From positions 75,040,543-75,104,542 of the forward strand of contig OW799234.1 of the NCBI GenBank assembly GCA_941918925.1: a stretch of 64,000 bases of DNA. The letters are read 5' to 3'. The position numbers were made by a program, and so were the translations under genes. This DNA comes from Phyto melanocephala (lineage: Eukaryota; Arthropoda; Insecta; Diptera; Rhinophoridae). Shown here piece by piece: positions 58,065 to 64,000 of this stretch (its first letter is position 1; each line of letters opens with the position of its first letter). The notes beneath the pieces were generated by a model that was not told the origin of the DNA, did no database searches, and saw nothing but the letters and a program-made list of their open reading frames with translations.

Positions 58065-58791
58065 TTAATGCTCGGCGCACAATTGGGACGAACGACGAAT
58101 TTCGCCCAACACGAAAAACTCTTCGGTAAAAATTCGTTGTGCAAATTTCGTGGTGTGAAGCACAACAACGACGAAAAAGTAACATCTTTTATAGTTGATA
58201 AAATTGTTTAGTGTTTGTGCAAAGAAAAAACAAAAATAATCGAAGAATTTAATTTTTTTTGAAACTCAACAAAACAATAAATATAATTTCTGTAATTATA
58301 AAAACTTGCTTACGTATAAGCAAACGTTTGCAAACAATGTCGTGGGTACGTGCATTAAACAATAATAAAAATTTTGTTTGTGTATAACAGCTAATAGTGT
58401 GACCATATGAAAAATAGATCACTTAATAAACTTAAACATTTGCAAAAACACAAATAAAAACAAATTTTTGTACTTAACTTTTTTATACTTATTTAAAATG
58501 TTTTAAAATAAAAAATAAAACAATTATTAAAGTAAAAACTAACTTTATTTTCTTAAAAAGTTGAGAAGTAACCCAAATTTAATAAAAAATGGTCGCCTTG
58601 TATCAATTTGTTCGTCGTTCGCCGGCGTAAGAAATAGAAATAAATCTAATGCAGAGTTTGCAGCGTATAGCGAACTTCGACTGACGCTACAATTGTATGC
58701 TTTCTCATATACACAAATGTGTTTTATTTTTGATTATGAATATTCGCGACGAAAAATTCGTCGTTCGTCGCAATTGTGCGCCTAGCATTAA
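58065..58791. mobile_element. 727-bp MITE with long GC-rich inverted repeats
   Basis: TTAATGCTCGGCGCACAATT at 58065 and, reverse complemented, TTAATGCTAGGCGCACAATT at 58791. The inverted match continues through GGGACGAACGACGAATTT, about 38 bp with few mismatches. The interior holds further GACGAA/TTCGTC motifs (CTTCGGTAAAAATTCGT, TTCGTCGTTCGCCGGC). A TTAA or TAA target is possible. A 74-codon frame here reads through the right arm and is not a gene. Confidence 0.85.
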
Positions 58792-59636
58792 GTCGAGAAA
58801 TCGCACACTGGACACTATTTTGTATTTCTTACTACGATTGAATATAAATTATTGTAAATTATAATAATATGTCTTTATTTTGCTGCATATATCTTATATA
58901 TCTGTCATAATGCCATTTTACAGGTGGCTTTTGATTTTTACTTTCAGACGTACATATGATTGTAATTACGCTTGACAAGATCTCTGTTTATAAGGATTTT
59001 ATTTGTTTGCTTTATATGCGAAGTTTGTTGAAAGTTTACTTTGTCACCTCAAAATAGAATGCACTCTAATTGAAATTAAACATGGATGTTTTAAATCACC
59101 TCAAATGATTTAGAAAAAAGAAAACTAAAGGAGGCGGGATATAACACGTAGGCTGGGAAAATTTCTTTTAAAAAGGGACAGGACGGGATTCCTGATGTTT
59201 TTAGGGTTTTAAATAAATTGCACACTTTAGATGTCAATTCAATATACTTACATATTTTATTAAGCAAAATACTTATGTTATAAAAATTATTACTGGACTC
59301 TGTATAGCTAAAATGAGCAAAAAGATGTTGTGACGAGTCAAAGCCAGAATAAGGAATGAACGTTAAAACTAATCGAAATCAATAAAAACAATAATTCACA
59401 ATAATCGATCTCGAAAACTAACAACTTACATTTTCTATATATCAGAGCCTTAAAACTATGTCATAAAATAGAGAACTCTTTTGAACAATGGACATGAACT
59501 ACTACTTAATTAAAAAAAAAAAAAAAAAAAAAAAACAGTTTCAAAAGTTAATGAAATATACATATATTTTGGGCATTAAACTAATTTATGCTATTTATTT
59601 TTTTAAAGAAATAAATTACGTTGTAAGATAAGGCCA
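58792..59636. other. No recognisable feature; poly-A run at 59511-59535
   Basis: AT-rich. About 25 consecutive A residues end in CAG at 59536. No element could be tied to this tract. Confidence 0.5.
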
Positions 59637-60075
59637 GTGGAATCAAATCACAATAAATGGCAACTAATGATATGCTCCAGGAATAAGTTTAATTGCTTAC
59701 CTAATAGGGACATGGTATCACAAGCCGTAATATGTAATATGCGGTACCATCTTATTTATACCACATGTCAGCCAAGTACTATTCTTCCATTTTGGGTAAA
59801 TAATGTCGGTAGCCATAGAACGGGATCTTGTGGAGGTTAATGTTTGCCAAATATGTCTTGAGACTGCTGAAGCAGCAGTGCATGTGGTATGCGATGTCCG
59901 TTAAAATTATGTACAATAGGGTTAGTAAGTAGATAATTATCAGTCTACAATGTAAACGCCTGTGGTGGTACGGGACTCAATGAGGTCGGTATCCTTGTAA
60001 TCACTGGGGAACGAAGGTGGTCGAAAAGAAACCCTTTTATGGAAGAGGTCTGCTTCGGTATCACCCCAAATGGCA
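59637..60075 (+). pseudogene. LINE C-terminal zinc-motif remnant and 3' region
   Basis: VNVCQICLETAEAAVHVVCD (about 59838-59895) matches the CxxC..ETAEHxLCxC motif at the C-terminus of jockey/I/R1-type LINEs and parallels the fragment at 48085. The flanking sequence is GC-richer than background (GTCGGTATCCTTGTAATCAC, 59985) and probably belongs to the same 3' end. No reverse transcriptase motif is left and no poly-A tail is seen. Confidence 0.5.
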
Positions 60076-60273
60076 CCTAGCTTCATTTATCTGAATAAGC
60101 CATTTGAATTATGGGTTATCATTTTATAGTGATTGAAAAATTAAAAAAAAAAAATTGGAATTATCAGTGTGAATTTAATAAGGTTGCAGCATATGGCCGG
60201 CTAACTTCTATTTGCGTCAAATGCATATTTAGAATTCACGATTTATTTTTTTCTTGATTAACAGTTTTTATAT
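60076..60273. other. No recognisable feature
   Basis: Short AT-rich spacer before the SINE. Confidence 0.4.
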
Positions 60274-60474
60274 GGGAGCCCCGGTGGACTAGTCGGTAGT
60301 GTGCTGGTCTGCTAGTTTGGGGGTTGCGGGTTCGATTCCCGCCAGACACTCTGGTGTTGTCTGCTTCTCTTTTCTATTTTATTCTTACTTTTCTATTCAG
60401 GTATCACAATGGGATCAATAAAATGAACCCAAGTGAGCTGCACAACAGCTGCCTGTTCTACCTAACCTAACCTA
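60274..60474 (+). mobile_element. tRNA-derived SINE, best-preserved copy
   Basis: The head GGGAGCCCCGGTGGACTAGT holds an A-box-like TGGACTAGTCGG (60285-60296) and a perfect B box GGTTCGATTCC (60329-60339), so RNA polymerase III initiation is expected. A pyrimidine-rich body, GATCAATAAAATGAACCCAA, and a GAGCTGCACAACAGCTGCCT hairpin (perfect AGCTGcacaaCAGCT) follow. The tail is (CCTAA)3. Near-identical ACAGTTTTTAT (60262-60272) and ACGGTTTTTAT (60475-60485) flank it as target duplication. Confidence 0.9.
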
Positions 60475-63400
60475 ACGGTTTTTATGAGCGTGATGTTTTT
60501 GGTAAGTATTTCATATTTATGCATATATTTTGACATTGTGACATGTTTTTATCAAATTTGAATAATAAAATCCATGTTTTCTTTGCTTTTTTCCGGTGAT
60601 TTGCGGGTTTTTACTTCTTGCACCAATTGCATTTGGATGGCAATTTTTTATTATCAGAACGTCTTTTTGTAGATGTTTCTGTTGCTTTGTGAACACTTTG
60701 CTCTAAACGTTAACTATATTCTGCGTTGACAAGGCAAATCTCTTACGATGTCACTTTAGTGGTCACGATAAACTAAGCATTAAATCATTACTTCAAAGGA
60801 TAAAATTCTAACGTTAAAATGTCAACGATATACCACGTCAACGCTCGCTGATTGAAGTAATACAATTCTATTGTTTATTCTATTTCTTTGTTTAGTTGTG
60901 AATCTCTGTATTGTTTATTCTCTGGGGGTTATTTACATAATCTGAAAATAAAAAAAAATTATATGACTTCTGGCCACCCTATGTGATAGACAAAAACTTT
61001 TGTTAATGTCTAGGCTACGGCTCTTCACTCAGTTCTATCTCTCTCTCTCTCTCTCTCTCTTAGATTTGTATTGTAAAAATGCACGATTTATAAATAAGAT
61101 TTTATTAGATGAAATAAATGGAAAAGGTCCTATTTTCATAACTATATGTACATAATGATTGGGATTTTTTTTTATAAGTCTGACGGTAGCATGTAGAGCA
61201 AATTAATAAAAAGGAAATCTGTTTACTATGTTCAAAATTCCTAAATATTAGAGCAAAAGTATTGTTATTTCCTGTGTTTTTAAATTTTTCCTTCTTGGTA
61301 TTCAATTTTCTTCCCTTGCTTAAAATATAATTTTTTTAAGGAAAGTAAATTTTGCAGATAATTAGGTCGCATGTCGTATGTTTGTCGATTTTGGTTTGTT
61401 TATTTTAGGGTTTATGTGTTTCACACACTAATTACAAAAACGGCATAACGCAAAATTAAGAAATTGTAAGGCAAGACTATTTGTATAAACAAGACTCTAA
61501 TATAAAAATATGTAGATTTATTATAAAGTTCTGTTGATAGTAGTAGTGTAATTTAAGGTTAGGAAAAACCTACAAATATAATAAATAAGACGGTATGTAC
61601 GTTCAAGTGTCTAGATCAAGCCGACAAAATCGAGGGCATTACACTATGCAAAACAAGCAAAAATTCCCAGAATAACCACTATATTTTTTTTTGATCCGCT
61701 TTAGTCACCTAACTACAAAAACCATAATAATTTCAAATTCTATGGTAAGATTCTTTTTTTTAAATTTTTTTTTATAAAATTTGAGATTTTTGAAGAGGCT
61801 GCTCCATACATCTTGTCGTAACTTTGAAACGACTTACTCGATTTTATTTAACAATTCGTCTGAAAACTTTAAATTATACCAGCTTTAAGTTTTTCTAATA
61901 TCATTTTCTGATCTAGCCATCAGTTATGGAGTTTATGACATTCAGGTAATCATTGTTCGGTGCCAATCGCCTTAATAGTACAAATAAATAAAAGATAAAT
62001 TACATTTGTAAAGCCAACTTTGAGCAGAAGTTATAAATGCTCACTACGACTTGATTTATGTTAAAAATTTGATTTTTGAGTTGTGCCTTTTTTGTATTTA
62101 GTGTGTGATAAGTAGAATTTATATGTAAACATTGCCATAATACCAGTTATTGTGAGACTCAGACATTGTTATTATAAAACATACATACATATATTCGTAA
62201 GCAGTTGGATGTATACATAAAGTAAAAAAAAAATTTTGTTCAATTAGTTTTTTAAACGATTTCAAAATAAAGCCTTCTTGATATAGTTTTCCAATTTCTT
62301 AGGAAAGTTTTAAGTTTTTAGCTTTTCCCTAAAGTTTTTATGTTGCGCCCCTTTTGTATTTAGTGTACGTATGTTCGTATGTATGTGTATGAATGTCTTT
62401 ATGGCTGCGTATTATATTTTACTTGAAAAGCTTAAATTAGCAGTATTGTTGAGAAATAGGTTTAACTAAAGCCAAACACACCAAACTATGTCTGCTTTTT
62501 GATTTTCTGGAGTCAAACTTAGTCTATTATATTATCCATATGAGTTTATCTATAACATAGATTATAAATACATACACACTTTATTTAAGGTTTTTCTTTT
62601 GACTTCTTATTAGTTTTTATTGTTGTTGTGTTGTTGGTACTACTCAAGGGGCTCTTTCTCAAGAACAATTTTGTCGACTGTCTGTTTCAAGACATTTTCG
62701 TTGGCAGTTAAGTTTGCTTTTCCTGTCAGCTTTATATCAAACAAACACTTTAAAAATGTTTGTTGTTGTTATTTTTTACATACATACATATTTGTTTTAG
62801 ACACGTGATTTAAATTTTATTTAGGCAGCCTTTTTCGTGCTAAATAAAGAAAAATGTTTTTGCAATGTTATAAAAGGAGTATGTGAGTATATCCTTTGTA
62901 ATTGTTTAAGTTTATTTTCGTTTATACTTGTCTAACTGCTAACGTATGTTGTATTTTTATTTGTAAAAAAAGAATTCATAAATTATTTACATATGTACAC
63001 ATATTAAAGCTACCATATGCATGTTGCCTTAGGGCATATGGTGCTTTTGGAATTCGAAACAAGAAAGCAATTTATTTATTGTAGGTTTATCCTTTCATTT
63101 CAAATTTTTTTAATCAAATATTACAGCATTTGAACAGTACTTTAGTATATTTTTACTTAAACAAATGATATGTAAATATGACCAAATTTCAAATTAATGC
63201 TTGTTTAACGACAGAATTTTATATTTTGTGAAAAGTATTGAAATAAGTAGTTATACTGTAAAATTTATATAAATGTAAAAAAAGTGCACACTTTGATGTC
63301 ACCATAAACTGCAGGTCAACCGATTTCAACCAATTCCAGGGTACGTTGAAGATAATCTGTAGTTCCGCAGATAAGCCATTTAGATTTTTCTATAATTCTT

Positions 63401-64000
63401 ATACAAATAGCAACAAAATGCCCTCCATTTTCTATATTATAATTTTCTTTTATTGTCATTTGAAAAGTTACCAAACCATGTATCGTAATATCTTATGACA
63501 TTCGATCTTCATAATTGGAATTGAAAAGGGTGTGAAGGGTGGTTTATAATCTCATACATAATGAATACAATGAAAAAAGGTTTTATGGGGCCAGAAGAGC
63601 TGTCTGTGTTCTGCTAGTAATGCATAAATATTAATACGTTTATACCTTTTATAAACATTAATTTTTTTCTTTAAATAAAGCGAAATTGTTTTATTGCAAA
63701 TAAAAATCAGCACTCTTAAAATTCACGTTGCAAAGGTTTAATTGTTTGTTTATTCATAATTAAATATTTTATTTAATGTTTCATTATTAACGACTACAAC
63801 CCAACTCAGAAACGCAATGCAACTGAACTAGAGAACTAACTCGTAACAAATAAATTTCTTAAACTTTTTAGTAGCATACTTGAGATAGGTTTAGCTAGAC
63901 AACAGTTTTCAAAGTGTTTGTGTATTAGATGTTTCGCTATTTATTTTTGTATTTCATTTTCATAAAGTAAATGTTCTCTATATTTTTGTTTATTTTTAAT
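60475..64000. other. No recognisable gene; (CT)n microsatellite at 61038-61060
   Basis: AT-rich sequence to the end of the window. A pure CT run of about 11 units is visible at 61038-61060. Open frames of 60-66 codons at 61105, 62620 and 62902 have no family features. I see no terminal repeats, RNA genes or mini-me cores here, which sets this 3.5 kb apart from the rest of the window. Confidence 0.45.

Noticed and set aside
58561..58785. 74-codon frame with RRKIRRSSQLCA
   Set aside because: It reads through the right inverted arm of the 727-bp MITE.
60280..60350. A functional tRNA gene
   Set aside because: The A and B boxes are good, but the acceptor and anticodon stems do not close and a SINE body with target duplications follows.
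1..64000. LTR retrotransposons, CRISPR arrays and endogenous viral genes
   Set aside because: I searched by eye for paired LTRs, gag/pol/integrase motifs, regularly spaced repeats and viral polymerase motifs and found none that hold up; the only reverse transcriptase traces are Penelope-like and LINE-type.
60475..64000. Small open frames at 61105, 62620 and 62902
   Set aside because: Sixty to 66 codons of hydrophobic or low-complexity text with no start context, motif or splice support.

Overview
The window looks like nuclear DNA from a higher (schizophoran) fly, possibly a calyptrate. It is very AT-rich with long A/T homopolymers and many TATG/CATA simple repeats. It is dominated by a dispersed repeat with the hallmarks of dipteran mini-me/DINE-1 (INE-1) elements: a conserved 'CCATAAAGTATATATATTCT' core next to a (GTCY)n proto-microsatellite, with one end reading AACAAGTAAGAGCACTATAT and the other GGCGGGTATAA. 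I cannot name the genus. No long intact protein-coding gene is visible. The window reads as intergenic or deep intronic sequence rebuilt by successive transposon insertions.

Region by region. 0-10 kb: a mariner-like remnant (893-1847); a possible 38-nt microexon (2360-2397); a mini-me copy (2922-3720); a short piggyBac-type element with intact TTAA duplications (4797-5570); a small MITE (5787-6017); and a Penelope-like retroelement with YVDD and GIY-YIG remnants (6440-7983), split by another MITE and capped by a mini-me copy. 9.5-10.5 kb: a broken copy of an arthropod multicopy gene family of unknown function, with a mitochondrial ND5 fragment (NUMT) at the junction of its internal deletion. 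10.5-21.3 kb: three long mini-me copies, two carrying an embedded mariner derivative, plus two tRNA-derived SINEs, a self-nested TTAA MITE and a possible signal-peptide exon. 22-31 kb: a Tc1-like pseudogene, further mini-me copies, a foldback, a mariner-like element with near-perfect 30-bp inverted repeats nested in a mini-me copy, and a LINE 3' end. 33-38 kb: a hAT-type MITE with a perfect 8-bp duplication, a mariner pseudogene, a second copy of the MITE seen in the Penelope element, and a tandem-monomer element. 39-54 kb: composite mini-me copies, several MITEs, a LINE RNase H remnant and another mariner remnant. 56-64 kb: old repeat debris, a candidate exon with good splice sites (57511-57750), a 727-bp MITE with long inverted repeats, a second LINE 3' remnant and the best-preserved SINE copy.

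No metabolic or regulatory gene system can be read here. What the window does offer is a layered insertion history. It contains an empty site preserved in a neighbouring tandem monomer, a mariner derivative co-amplified inside a mini-me subfamily, mitochondrial filler at a deletion, and an element inserted into its own family. I saw no clearly new biological system. The strongest leads are these structural fossils and three unproven exon candidates.
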